A stretch of 64,000 bases of DNA from Rugamonas aquatica (GTDB lineage: Bacteria; Pseudomonadota; Gammaproteobacteria; Burkholderiales; Burkholderiaceae_D). Shown piece after piece: positions 15,501 through 24,140 of the stretch. The translations under genes and the position numbers were made by a program. The stretch lies in contig NZ_WHUG01000008.1 in NCBI RefSeq assembly GCF_009380215.1, positions 1 through 64,000 on the forward strand, in the 5' to 3' direction. The number at the start of each line of letters is the position of its first letter. Within the stretch, counting starts at the first letter, position 1. The notes beneath the pieces were generated by a model. It had not been told where the DNA came from. It saw nothing but the letters and a program-made list of their open reading frames with translations, and did no database searches.

Positions 15501-17888
15501 ATGACATCCTCAACACTGCGGCTTGGCCGCGCGCTGCTGCCTTTATTGGCGGCGCTGGCCGCCTGCTCCGGCGGCAGCAGCACACCCGACAAACCAGGCA
15601 TGCCTGCCACACCGGTCCCCAAATACCAGGCCGACATCCGCCGCACGGCATTCGGCATTCCCCACATCAAAGGCAATAACGAGGGCGATATCGGCTACGG
15701 CGTCGGCTACGCCTATGCGGAAGACAACCTGTGCGCGCTGGCCGAGGAAGTCGTCACCGCCAACGGCCAGCGTTCGCGCTACTTCGGGCCGGACGGCACC
15801 CGCACCGGCTATACGACCAGCAACCTGGAGGCCGACTACTTCTACCAGATCCTCAACGATGCCGATGCGCTGAACCAGGCATGGGCGGCGCAGCCGGACG
15901 AGGTCCAGGCGCTGGTCAAGGGTTATGTGGCCGGCTACAACCAATACCTGAAAGAGACCGGCGTCGCCAACCTGCCGGGCGATTGCAAGGGCGCCGCATG
16001 GGTGCGCGAACTCAGCGAAACCGACCTGATGCGCATGATGCGCCGCTATGCGGTCGAAGGCAGCTCCAGCCAGTTCATCGGCGCACTGTACGCCGCCGCG
16101 CCGCCGGGCAAGACGGCGCAGGGCGCGCGCCAACGCGCGGGTGGCGCCGGCACGCAGGCCGGTGAGCCGGATGTCCTCAGCCCCGAATACTGGCGCCGCC
16201 TGCATCGGCGCACCGGCAGCAATGCCGTCGCGCTGGGCAAGGACGCCACCGACAACGGCCAGGGCATGTTGTTGGGGAATCCGCACTTCCCGTGGAAAGG
16301 CCCGCTGCGCTTCTATCAGCTGCACCTGACCATACCGGGCAAGATGGACGTGATGGGCGCCTCGCTCGGCGGCATGCCGCTGGTGAACATCGGCTTTAAC
16401 CAGAACCTGGCGTGGAGCCACACGGTCAACACCTCGTCGCACTTCACGCTGCACCGGCTCAAGCTGGATCCGGCCGACCCGACCCGCTACCTCGTCGACG
16501 GCCAGAGCAAGAGCATGACCAAGCGCACCGTGACGATCGACGTGAAGGGCGCGGACGGCGCCATCAAGCCGCAGTCGCGCGACTTCTACAGCACCGAGTT
16601 CGGCATGATCGCCGTGGTGCCGGGCATCGCCGGCTGGGACCGCAGCAGCGCCTACGCGCTGGGCGACGCCAACAAGGACAACCACCGCCTGCTGTCGCAG
16701 TGGTACGCGATGGACCGCGCCGCCTCGCTGGCCGAGTTCAGGGAGGCGATCGTGCGCATGGTCGGCTTGCCGTGGGTGAACACGCTGGCGGCCGACAAGG
16801 ACGGCCAGGCGCTGTACCTGGACGTGACCGCCGTGCCGAACGTTTCCGCCGCCAAGCAGGCCGCCTGCGTCGGGGCGGACGATCAGGCGCTGGCCGGCTT
16901 CGGCATCGTCGTGCTCGACGGCAGCCGCGCCGCCTGCGCCTGGGGCAGCGACCCGGCCGCGCCGCAGGCCGGCATCTTCGCCGGCGCCAGCCTGCCGGCG
17001 CTGTCGCGCAGCGACTTCGTGCAGAACTCCAACGACAGCGCCTGGATGACCAATCCGGCCGCGCCGCTGGTGTCGTTCCCGGCCATCGTCAGCGTGCAGG
17101 GGACGGAGCAGAGCGGCCGCACGCGCATCGGCATCAGCCAGTTGCAGGCGCGGCTGGCCGGCACCGACGGGCTCGCTGGCAACCGCATGAGCCTGGCGCA
17201 GCTGCAGCAGATCGCGCTCAACAACCGCGTCTACGTGGCGCAGCAGGTGATGGACGATGTGCTGAAAGTATGCGGCGGCGCCGACCTGGCCGCCGCCTGC
17301 GTCAAGTTGGGCGCATGGGACCGCACCGCCAACCTGGATGCGAACATCGGCTATCTCTACTTCGCCGGCCTGTGGGACCGGGTGGGCGATCAGGAGGTGT
17401 GGGCGGTGCCCTTCGATGCGGCCGACCCGGTGCGCACGCCGCGCGGCCTGAACCTGGGCGATCAGGGCGTGCTGTCGACGCTGCGGCTGGCGCTGCAGGA
17501 TTCGGTGCGCGCCGCGGCCGCCAAGGGCTGGTCGCCGGAAGCGAAGTGGGGCGATATCCAGGTGGCGGTGCGCGGATCGAAGAAAATTCCGATCCACGGC
17601 GGCGAAGACAGCTACGGCGTCTACAACGCCATCAGCAGTGTCGATATCGGCGGCGGCCAGCGCGACGTCACCGACGGCACCAGCTACATCCAGGCCGTCA
17701 CCTTCGACAAGAACGGCCCGGTGGCGCAGGCGATGCTGAGCTACTCGCAGTCGAGCCAGTCGTCGTCGCCATACTTTGCCGACCAGACCGAGCGCTTCTC
17801 GCAGAAGGCCTGGATCACCCAGCCGTACACGGAGGCGCAGATCACCGGCGACGCCGCCTATAAAACCAAGCGCATCAGCACGCCGTAA
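15501..17888 (+). CDS. Penicillin acylase family lipoprotein (Ntn amidohydrolase)
   Basis: 795 residues. A lipobox LAAC (Cys22) ends the signal peptide, so it is a lipid-anchored envelope protein. FGIPHIKGNNEGDIGYGVGYAYAEDN is the alpha-subunit start of the penicillin acylase family and HRRTGSNAVALG gives the Ntn-hydrolase nucleophile Ser240 at the alpha/beta cleavage site, followed by LLGNPHFPW, NIGFNQNLAWSHTVN. Family members cleave amides such as acyl-homoserine lactones, beta-lactam side chains or aculeacin. PvdQ/QuiP-type signal cleavage is a reasonable but untested guess. A bidirectional hairpin follows the stop. Confidence 0.88.
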   Translation: MTSSTLRLGRALLPLLAALAACSGGSSTPDKPGMPATPVPKYQADIRRTAFGIPHIKGNNEGDIGYGVGYAYAEDNLCALAEEVVTANGQRSRYFGPDGTRTGYTTSNLEADYFYQILNDADALNQAWAAQPDEVQALVKGYVAGYNQYLKETGVANLPGDCKGAAWVRELSETDLMRMMRRYAVEGSSSQFIGALYAAAPPGKTAQGARQRAGGAGTQAGEPDVLSPEYWRRLHRRTGSNAVALGKDATDNGQGMLLGNPHFPWKGPLRFYQLHLTIPGKMDVMGASLGGMPLVNIGFNQNLAWSHTVNTSSHFTLHRLKLDPADPTRYLVDGQSKSMTKRTVTIDVKGADGAIKPQSRDFYSTEFGMIAVVPGIAGWDRSSAYALGDANKDNHRLLSQWYAMDRAASLAEFREAIVRMVGLPWVNTLAADKDGQALYLDVTAVPNVSAAKQAACVGADDQALAGFGIVVLDGSRAACAWGSDPAAPQAGIFAGASLPALSRSDFVQNSNDSAWMTNPAAPLVSFPAIVSVQGTEQSGRTRIGISQLQARLAGTDGLAGNRMSLAQLQQIALNNRVYVAQQVMDDVLKVCGGADLAAACVKLGAWDRTANLDANIGYLYFAGLWDRVGDQEVWAVPFDAADPVRTPRGLNLGDQGVLSTLRLALQDSVRAAAAKGWSPEAKWGDIQVAVRGSKKIPIHGGEDSYGVYNAISSVDIGGGQRDVTDGTSYIQAVTFDKNGPVAQAMLSYSQSSQSSSPYFADQTERFSQKAWITQPYTEAQITGDAAYKTKRISTP

Positions 17889-17890
17889 AA

Positions 17891-17923
17891 AAACGCCGCC
17901 GGACTAGCATCCCGGCGGCGTTT
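17891..17923. terminator. Bidirectional intrinsic terminator
   Basis: AAACGCCGCCGG and CCGGCGGCGTTT form a 12-bp stem with a 9-nt loop between the convergent stops of the acylase (17888) and pirin (17929) genes. The A-run on the left (17887-17893) gives a U-run for minus-strand transcripts; the right side has only three Ts. Confidence 0.75.
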
Positions 17924-17928
17924 GCGCT

Positions 17929-18798
17929 TCAAGCGTGAGCTTCCTCGCCCAGCTTGCCGGCGCGGAAATCTTCAACGGCGGCGAAGATCTCGGCCTGCGT
18001 GTTCATCACGAACGGGCCGTACTGCGCGATCGGCTCGTTCAGCGGCTGGCCGGCGACCAGGATCAAGCGGCTGGCTTGCTCCGCATGCACCGTCACGCCA
18101 TCGGCGCCTGCCGTGTTCGCCAGTATCGCCATGCGGCCCGATGCCACCGCCTTGTCGCCGACGCTCACTTCACCGCGATAGGTGAAGATGAAGGCGTTGT
18201 GGCCTTCCGGCAGCGCCTGGCTGAAGCTGGCGCCGGCCGGCAGGTGGATGTCGAGATAAATCGGCTCCGTCACTTCCCGCTGCACCGCACCGGCCACGCC
18301 GTGGCTGCTGCCGGCGATGACTTTCACCGCCACGCCATCGGCCGTGGTGTAGGCCGGCACATCGGCACCGTTGAAATCGCGGTACCACGGCGCGCGCATC
18401 TTGTCCTTGGCGGGCAGGTTCAGCCACAGCTGGAAGCCTTCCATCACGCCTTCTTCCTGCTCCGGCATCTCCGAGTGGATCACGCCGCGGCCTGCGGTCA
18501 TCCATTGCACGCCGCCGTTGGTCAGCAAGCCTTCGTTGCCGGAACTGTCTTTGTGACGCATGCGGCCTTCCAGCATATAGGTCACGGTTTCAAAGCCCCG
18601 GTGTGGATGGCTGGGGAAGCCGGCGATGTAATCGTTGGCCTGGTCGCTGCCGAAATTATCCAGCATCAAAAACGGGTCTAGGCGGCGCTGTAACGGTTGG
18701 GTCAGGACGCGGTTGATCTTGACGCCGGCGCCGTCCATCACGGCCTGGCCGGTGATAACGCGCTCTACGCTGCGAGGGGTGCTTACTTGATCGGTCAT
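17929..18798 (-). CDS. Pirin family protein
   Basis: 289 residues from ATG 18798, preceded by AAGGAG. The pirin cupin signature is present: GFPSHPHRGFETVTYMLEG with metal-binding His residues, and VQWMTAGRGVIHSEMP. The C-terminal half is the second cupin-like domain (GYRGEV-like FIFTYRGEVSVG). Some pirins have quercetin 2,3-dioxygenase activity, others are redox-sensing cofactors. It is 46 nt downstream of azoR on the same strand, so it probably belongs to that redox operon. Confidence 0.9.
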   Translation of the reverse strand: MTDQVSTPRSVERVITGQAVMDGAGVKINRVLTQPLQRRLDPFLMLDNFGSDQANDYIAGFPSHPHRGFETVTYMLEGRMRHKDSSGNEGLLTNGGVQWMTAGRGVIHSEMPEQEEGVMEGFQLWLNLPAKDKMRAPWYRDFNGADVPAYTTADGVAVKVIAGSSHGVAGAVQREVTEPIYLDIHLPAGASFSQALPEGHNAFIFTYRGEVSVGDKAVASGRMAILANTAGADGVTVHAEQASRLILVAGQPLNEPIAQYGPFVMNTQAEIFAAVEDFRAGKLGEEAHA

Positions 18799-18844
18799 GT
18801 CATGCTCCTTGGTTCGTTGTAGCGCCGCCCGTGCGGCGCCAGTG

Positions 18845-19444
18845 TTACACCAGTACTGCGTTGATCTCTGCTTCAGCCTGCGCCTGGGCCTTGGCCACGG
18901 CTTCCGGACCCATGCCCAAACCTTCGGCGAACACATATTGCACATCGCTCAGGCCCACGAAGTTCAGGAACATCTTGATGTGCGCCAGCTGCGTATCGCT
19001 AGGACCATCGCGGTGCACGCCGCCACGCGATAGGGCCACGTACACTTTTTTGCCGCTCAGCAGGCCGACCGGACCGGTCGGCGTGTACTTGAAGGTCACG
19101 CCGGCGCGGGCAATCGCGTCGAACCAGCTTTTCAGCTGCGCGGTGATGCCGAAGTTGTAGGTCGGCGCACCGATGACGATCACGTCGGCCGCTTGCACCT
19201 GGGCGATCAGCGCATCATCCAGCGCGACGCGGGTCGCCTGGGCTTCGGTACGCTGGTCGGCCGGGGTGAACAGGGCTTGCAGCGTAGGCTCGTCGATCAC
19301 CGGATGCGGATCGGCTGCCAGGTCGCGGCGCACCAGCGCGGCGGCTGGATTGGCGGCGCGGACTTTGGCGACGATGGCGTCGGCCAGACGGGTCGATTCG
19401 GAACCGGTGCTGCGGGCGCTGGAGTTGATTTGCAGGATGTTCAT
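18845..19444 (-). CDS. azoR: FMN-dependent NADH-azoreductase
   Basis: 199 residues, full length for AzoR. The flavodoxin-like phosphate loop NSSARSTGSESTRL is at the N-terminus and APTYNFGITAQLKSWFDAIARAGVTFKYT is the FMN/active-site signature. The enzyme reduces quinones and azo compounds with NADH in the cytoplasm. A strong AAGGAG precedes the ATG. A LysR gene is divergent and a pirin gene follows, the usual set-up for a quinone/electrophile-responsive unit. Confidence 0.92.
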   Translation of the reverse strand: MNILQINSSARSTGSESTRLADAIVAKVRAANPAAALVRRDLAADPHPVIDEPTLQALFTPADQRTEAQATRVALDDALIAQVQAADVIVIGAPTYNFGITAQLKSWFDAIARAGVTFKYTPTGPVGLLSGKKVYVALSRGGVHRDGPSDTQLAHIKMFLNFVGLSDVQYVFAEGLGMGPEAVAKAQAQAEAEINAVLV

Positions 19445-19500
19445 GGTGTTGCTCCTTGTCTGTAGTCGGGTGTGTGCTGCGATGGAGTCACTTTAATCGT

Positions 19501-19529
19501 TTCAAATTCATTCCGGAAGACGCTAAAAT
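19501..19529 (+). promoter_or_regulatory. Candidate promoter of the divergent LysR gene
   Basis: TTCAAA (19501-19506) and TAAAAT (19524-19529) are separated by 17 nt in the 117-nt region between azoR and the LysR gene. The -10 matches five of six consensus bases and the -35 four. Confidence 0.4.
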
Positions 19530-19561
19530 GGATAACATTAATCCACTGATGGAACAGTCCT

Positions 19562-20473
19562 ATGGAAATTGACCCGGGAGACCTGCTTTTGTTCGCCCGC
19601 ATCGTCGAATGCGGCAGCTTCAGCCTGGCGGCGCAGCGGGTGGGCTTGCCCAAATCGACGGTGTCGCGCCGCCTTTCGCTGCTGGAGGCGCAGCTGGGCG
19701 AGCGCCTGCTCCAGCGCACCACGCGCAAGCTGGTGCTGACCGAGTTTGGCGCCAGCCTGCTGGAGCATGCGCGCCGGGTGGCCGATGAAACCGAACAGGC
19801 CGCCGCGCTGGCGCAGCACCGGCAGGGCGCGCCGAGCGGCTTGTTGCGGGTGTCGATGCCGGCCGACTTCGCCAACGTGGCGATGGGCACGATGATGACG
19901 CGCTTCATGCACCAGTACCCGGCCATCTCGCTGGAACTGGACCTGTCGCCGCGCCGGGTCGACCTGGTGGCGGAAAATTTCGACCTGGCCATCCGCATGG
20001 GCGATCTGCCGGACGATGCCTCGCTGGCCGCGCGCCGGGTCACGCTGAGCAAGATCGCGCTGTACGCGTCGCCGCTGTACACCTCGCTGCGCGGGTTGCC
20101 GGAACATCCGGACGACCTGTTCAAGCATGACCTGCTGAGCCTGCCGCCTCGGCAGAATGGATTGATACGCTGGAAGCTCCTGCGTGGCAAGACGGAGTGG
20201 GCGCGGGAGTTGCCGGTGCGCTTGCTGGCGAATTCGCCGGAACTGCTGGTGCGCATGGCGGCCACCGGCGTGGGCATCGCCGCCTCGACCGAGCTGTTCG
20301 CGCGCGAGCATTTGCAGAATGGGACGCTGGTGCGGGTGTTGCCGGAGTGGGCTTTCCCCATCGTCACCGGCTGGGCGGTATTCCCCGGCCGCCGGCTGAT
20401 GCCGGCCAAGACCAGGGTGTTCCTCGATATGCTGGAGGCCGCCTTTGAGGAAGGGCGGCCGTACGGGGGGTAA
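19562..20473 (+). CDS. LysR-family transcriptional regulator, likely of azoR
   Basis: 303 residues: N-terminal HTH (LLFARIVECGSFSLAAQRVGLPKSTVSRRLSLLEAQLG) and a C-terminal substrate-binding domain (PSGLLRVSMPADFANVAMG … ATGVGIAASTELFARE). It resembles the large AaeR/DhcR-type group that usually controls a divergent oxidoreductase. The divergent azoR-pirin pair is the likely target. Confidence 0.88.
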   Translation: MEIDPGDLLLFARIVECGSFSLAAQRVGLPKSTVSRRLSLLEAQLGERLLQRTTRKLVLTEFGASLLEHARRVADETEQAAALAQHRQGAPSGLLRVSMPADFANVAMGTMMTRFMHQYPAISLELDLSPRRVDLVAENFDLAIRMGDLPDDASLAARRVTLSKIALYASPLYTSLRGLPEHPDDLFKHDLLSLPPRQNGLIRWKLLRGKTEWARELPVRLLANSPELLVRMAATGVGIAASTELFAREHLQNGTLVRVLPEWAFPIVTGWAVFPGRRLMPAKTRVFLDMLEAAFEEGRPYGG

Positions 20474-20476
20474 GGC

Positions 20477-21319
20477 TTACTTTTTCAGCGTGGCCATGGC
20501 CTGGCCCAGCTGGACCGGGCCGGCAGGCTGCCAGTCCGGGTTGAAATTCATCAGGCCTTGCGGGAACAGCATGACGACGGTGGAGCCGAGCAGGAAGCGG
20601 CCCAGTTCCTCGCCTTTTTTCAGCACGATGTTCTGGTCGTCGTACTGCCACTCGCACACGTGCGGCTGGCGCGGCGGATTGACCACGCCGTGCCACACGG
20701 TCGCCATGCTGCCGACGATGGTGGCGCCGACCAGGGTCATCACGAACGGGCCGTGGGCGGTGTCGAACACGCACACCACGCGCTCGTTGCGGGCGAACAG
20801 GCCGGGGATGCCGCGCGCGGCGGCCGGGCTGACCGAGAACAGCTCGCCCGGCACGTAGATCATGCGGGTCAGCTTGCCGTCGCACGGCATGTGGATGCGG
20901 TGGTAGTCGCGCGGGCTCAGGTACAGGTTGGCGAAGCTGCCGTTCTGGAACTTGGCGGCCAGCTCGGCGTCGCCGCCGACCAGCGCGGTGGTGCTGAAAT
21001 TATGGCCCTTGGCCTGGAAGATCTGGTCTTCCTTGATGTCGCCGAACTGGCTGATGCGGCCGTCGATCGGGCAGATGAAGTCGACATCGGCGATAGGACG
21101 GGCTTCCGGGCGCAGCGCGCGCGTGAAGAATTCGTTGAAGCTGGCGTAGTTGGCGATGTCGGGATCGAGCGCCTCGTCCATGTTGACGTTGTATTTGCCG
21201 ACGAACCAGCGGATCAGCCAGGTGGTCTTGCCGCCGCCCTTGGCGCCGGCGATGCGGCCCGCGAAATTGGTCAACGCTCCCTTGGGGAGCAGGTAGTGCG
21301 GCAGAACGGCAAGACGGGA
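20477..21319 (-). CDS. psd: Phosphatidylserine decarboxylase
   Basis: 280 residues. It makes phosphatidylethanolamine at the inner membrane. The family start LPHYLLPK, then KYNVNMDEA, SFNEFFTRALRPEARPI, SPRDYHRIHMPCDG and the self-cleavage site LLGSTVVML are all present; cleavage before the Ser of GST creates the pyruvoyl group. I chose GTG 21319 (VSRLAVLPHYLLPK), which gives the same N-terminal length as E. coli Psd; an ATG 12 codons upstream overlaps a TATAAT sequence and is a less likely start. Neither start has a clear ribosome-binding site. Confidence 0.92.
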   Translation of the reverse strand, partial: SRLAVLPHYLLPKGALTNFAGRIAGAKGGGKTTWLIRWFVGKYNVNMDEALDPDIANYASFNEFFTRALRPEARPIADVDFICPIDGRISQFGDIKEDQIFQAKGHNFSTTALVGGDAELAAKFQNGSFANLYLSPRDYHRIHMPCDGKLTRMIYVPGELFSVSPAAARGIPGLFARNERVVCVFDTAHGPFVMTLVGATIVGSMATVWHGVVNPPRQPHVCEWQYDDQNIVLKKGEELGRFLLGSTVVMLFPQGLMNFNPDWQPAGPVQLGQAMATLKK

Positions 21320-21476
21320 CACGATAGGGAATCCATGTGGTGAACGACTGCGCATTATAGCGCCGGGGTTTAGGAATTCGTACTAAACAATCTGAAGCCC
21401 TTGTTATTTACTGAACGTTTTGAATAAAACAAGGCATAATGCACGCTCCCACTTGTCCGACAACTTGCCCTCTAGA

Positions 21477-23738
21477 ATGATGCCTGTACGCCAATTCCGC
21501 CTGACGCAGATAGCCACCGCCGTTTTCTCACTCTACATGGCCGCTGGCGCGGCCTGGGCCGAGGCCGAGGCGCCGGAAGCGCCCGCCAAACCGCTCAAAT
21601 CCGCCAAGCCGGCCGAGGCCGCGACTATGCAGAAAGTGGAAGTCAAAGGCGCGGCCGCCAGCTATGACGCGCGCCGCGATGATACCGCTAGCAAGACCGT
21701 CGTCACCAGTGAGGAGATCCAGAAATACGGCGACACCTCGGTCAACGACGTGCTCAAGCGTGTGCCCGGCATCACCGTCAGCGGCGCGGCTGGACGCAGC
21801 GGTGGCGAGATCCGCATGCGCGGCCTGGGCAATGGCTACACGCAGATCCTGATCAACGGCGAACGCGCGCCGGCCGGCTTCGCCATCGACAGCCTGTCGC
21901 CCGAGGTCATCGAGCGCATCGAAATCCTGCGCGCCGCCAGCGCCGAGTTCAGCACGCAGTCGATCGCCGGCACCATCAACATCGTGCTGAAGAAGGCGTT
22001 GAAAGCCGCGCAGCGCGAGTTCAAGTTCAGCGAAGCCAAGGGCAGCAAGTTCAGCTCGCCGTCGCTCAGCCTGCAGATGTCGGACAAGATGGGCGCGGCC
22101 TCTTACTCGTTCGGCGGCAACGCCTGGCGCTATATGTACAACCGCTTGACGCCGGTGTTCGACAGCGGCACCGACGCCGCCGGCCTGCCCAACCTGAGCC
22201 GCTCCGCCCCGTGGCAAGACCAGGGCCGCGCCGACGGCATGAACCTGTCGCCGCGCATCAACTGGACCCTGGACAACGGCGACACGGTGACGTCGCAGAC
22301 CTTCATCAACCTGAACCAGTTCGCCAGCAACAGCCACAGCCGCACCGCCACCGCACTGGGCCGGGGCCCGGACTATGACCGCATCGACAGCACCTACAGC
22401 AGCCACAACGGCTTCGGCCGTACCGACCTGAACTGGGTGCACAAGCTGGGCGAGGGCGCCAAGCTGGACCTGAAGGCCGGTGTCAGCGACAACCGTAACA
22501 CTTCCGATTCCTTGCAAATCGGCGGCAACAATGGCTTGCCGCCGACGCTGGCGCGCACCGTCACCTCGGTCGGCACCGAGCACGGCTTCAGCACCCAGGG
22601 CAAGTATTCGCGGCCCTTGACCTTCGGCGCCGCGCCGGCCGACGGCAAGGGCGAGGCGCCGACCGAACATGCGCTGGCCATGGGCTGGGATGTCGGCCTG
22701 ACCCAGCGCGACGACCAGCGCACGCAACGCGAGGCCGCGCTGCCGGGTAGCACGCCGGACAATAGCGACGAGGGCTTCTCGGCCAAGGTCACGCGGCTGG
22801 CGTTGTACGGCCAGGACGAGTGGAACCTGACGCCGCAGTGGTCGCTCTACACCGGCCTGCGCTGGGAAGGCCTGGACACCCGCAGCGACGGCAATACCTT
22901 CGATGCGGTGCAGCAGCGCTCCAGCGTGTTCAGCCCGCTGATGCAGACGCTGTTCAAGTTCCCCAACAAGAAGGACCAGTTGCGCGTGGCGCTGACCCGC
23001 ACCTACAAGGCGCCGTCGACATCGAGCCTGATACCGCGCAAGTTCACCTCGACCAACAACAGCGCGACCGATCCGGACCGCCGCGGCAATCCGCACCTGA
23101 AACCGGAACTGGCGCTGGGCCTGGATGCGTCGTTCGAACACTACTGGGGCGAGGGTGGCCTGTTGAGCGCCAGCGCCTCGATGCGCCGCATCGACAATTA
23201 CACCCACCAGGGCTTGCTGTATGAAAACCAGCGCTGGGTCTCGACCTCGATCAACGACGGCCGCGCCGAAACGCGCGGCATCGAACTGGAGGCCAAGTTC
23301 CCCATGCGCGCGCTGGTCGAGCATGCGCCGGCGCTGGACCTGCGCGCCAGCGTCAGCCGCAACTGGTCGCGGGTGGAGAGCGTGCCGGGGCCGGACAACC
23401 GCCTCGACCAGCAGACCCCGCTGAGCGCCACGCTGGGCATCGACTACAAGAGCCCGAGCGGCGTGCTCACCACCGGCAGCAGCTTCAGCTTCCGCAACGG
23501 CGGCCTGGTCCGCGTGAGCGGCACGCAGGGCGGCTACACCAGCGTGCGCCGCGACCTGGATGTCTACGCCCTGTGGAAAATCGACACCCAGAACAATCTG
23601 CGGGTGGCCGTCTCCAATCTGCTGGCGCAGGACTACGTGATGGAAAGCCTGTACAACGACAGCAACGGCACGAGCAACCGCACGACGGTGGCCGGCGGCG
23701 AAACCCAGCTGCGCGTGACGGTGGAAAAGCGTTTTTGA
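21477..23738 (+). CDS. TonB-dependent outer-membrane receptor
   Basis: 753 residues from ATG 21477 (an ATG follows directly). Signal peptide ends near AAGAAWA, then an Ala/Pro-rich linker, MQKVEVKG (TonB-box-like), a plug domain (residues ~60-165: VVTSEEIQKYGDTSVNDVLKR, IRMRGLGNGYTQILINGERAP, IERIEILRAASAE) and a barrel ending in VTVEKRF with C-terminal Phe. It belongs to the siderophore/heme-like TonB receptor superfamily; the ligand cannot be read off. No TonB-ExbBD genes are nearby and no Fur site was evident upstream. Confidence 0.9.
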   Translation: MMPVRQFRLTQIATAVFSLYMAAGAAWAEAEAPEAPAKPLKSAKPAEAATMQKVEVKGAAASYDARRDDTASKTVVTSEEIQKYGDTSVNDVLKRVPGITVSGAAGRSGGEIRMRGLGNGYTQILINGERAPAGFAIDSLSPEVIERIEILRAASAEFSTQSIAGTINIVLKKALKAAQREFKFSEAKGSKFSSPSLSLQMSDKMGAASYSFGGNAWRYMYNRLTPVFDSGTDAAGLPNLSRSAPWQDQGRADGMNLSPRINWTLDNGDTVTSQTFINLNQFASNSHSRTATALGRGPDYDRIDSTYSSHNGFGRTDLNWVHKLGEGAKLDLKAGVSDNRNTSDSLQIGGNNGLPPTLARTVTSVGTEHGFSTQGKYSRPLTFGAAPADGKGEAPTEHALAMGWDVGLTQRDDQRTQREAALPGSTPDNSDEGFSAKVTRLALYGQDEWNLTPQWSLYTGLRWEGLDTRSDGNTFDAVQQRSSVFSPLMQTLFKFPNKKDQLRVALTRTYKAPSTSSLIPRKFTSTNNSATDPDRRGNPHLKPELALGLDASFEHYWGEGGLLSASASMRRIDNYTHQGLLYENQRWVSTSINDGRAETRGIELEAKFPMRALVEHAPALDLRASVSRNWSRVESVPGPDNRLDQQTPLSATLGIDYKSPSGVLTTGSSFSFRNGGLVRVSGTQGGYTSVRRDLDVYALWKIDTQNNLRVAVSNLLAQDYVMESLYNDSNGTSNRTTVAGGETQLRVTVEKRF

Positions 23739-23864
23739 AGGCGGGATAATGAGGTGATATGATGCTGCGGTGTACTTAATTGCCGCGGGCCTCCTCTGAA
23801 AAAGCCTAAAGTTACCGAGATCATCCAGCCCGACGACGACAGTCTGCGTCTGGCGCTGGCCGAG

Positions 23865-24140
23865 GTGCGCGATTTGCAGCGCACCGTGGTCGTGCTGCGC
23901 TCGGAACTGGAAACCTCGCACCAGGAACGCCAGCACGCGGTGCAGGACGCGCTGTCCTTCGCCCACAGCGAGATCACCCAGTTGCGCGACACCATCGCGG
24001 CGTTGCGCACCAGCCTGGAAAAACTCACGCAGCAAAAAATCGACGCGCTGCAGCAGGCCGGCACCGTCCACCATGCCGAAGTCGCGCTGCTGCACGAGAC
24101 CATACGCGCGCTGCGCGACGCCCTGGAGGCGCGCGCATGA
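23865..24140 (+). CDS. Small coiled-coil protein upstream of the cyclase
   Basis: 91 residues from GTG 23865, almost entirely heptad-like helix (LQRTVVVLRSELETSHQERQ … EITQLRDTIAALRTSLEKL). The frame stays open back to a stop at 23760-23762 without ATG, GTG or TTG, and the sequence from CTG 23796 onward (KKPKVTEIIQPDDDSLRLAL) also looks coding, so the real start may be a rare codon. Its TGA overlaps the cyclase ATG (24137-24140), so the pair is translationally coupled and the coiled coil may bind or dimerise the cyclase. Confidence 0.6.
   Translation: MRDLQRTVVVLRSELETSHQERQHAVQDALSFAHSEITQLRDTIAALRTSLEKLTQQKIDALQQAGTVHHAEVALLHETIRALRDALEARA

Noticed and set aside
21320..21355. ATG 21355 as the psd start
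   Set aside because: It overlaps a TATAAT-like element and adds 12 residues not matching Psd; GTG 21319 fits the family length.
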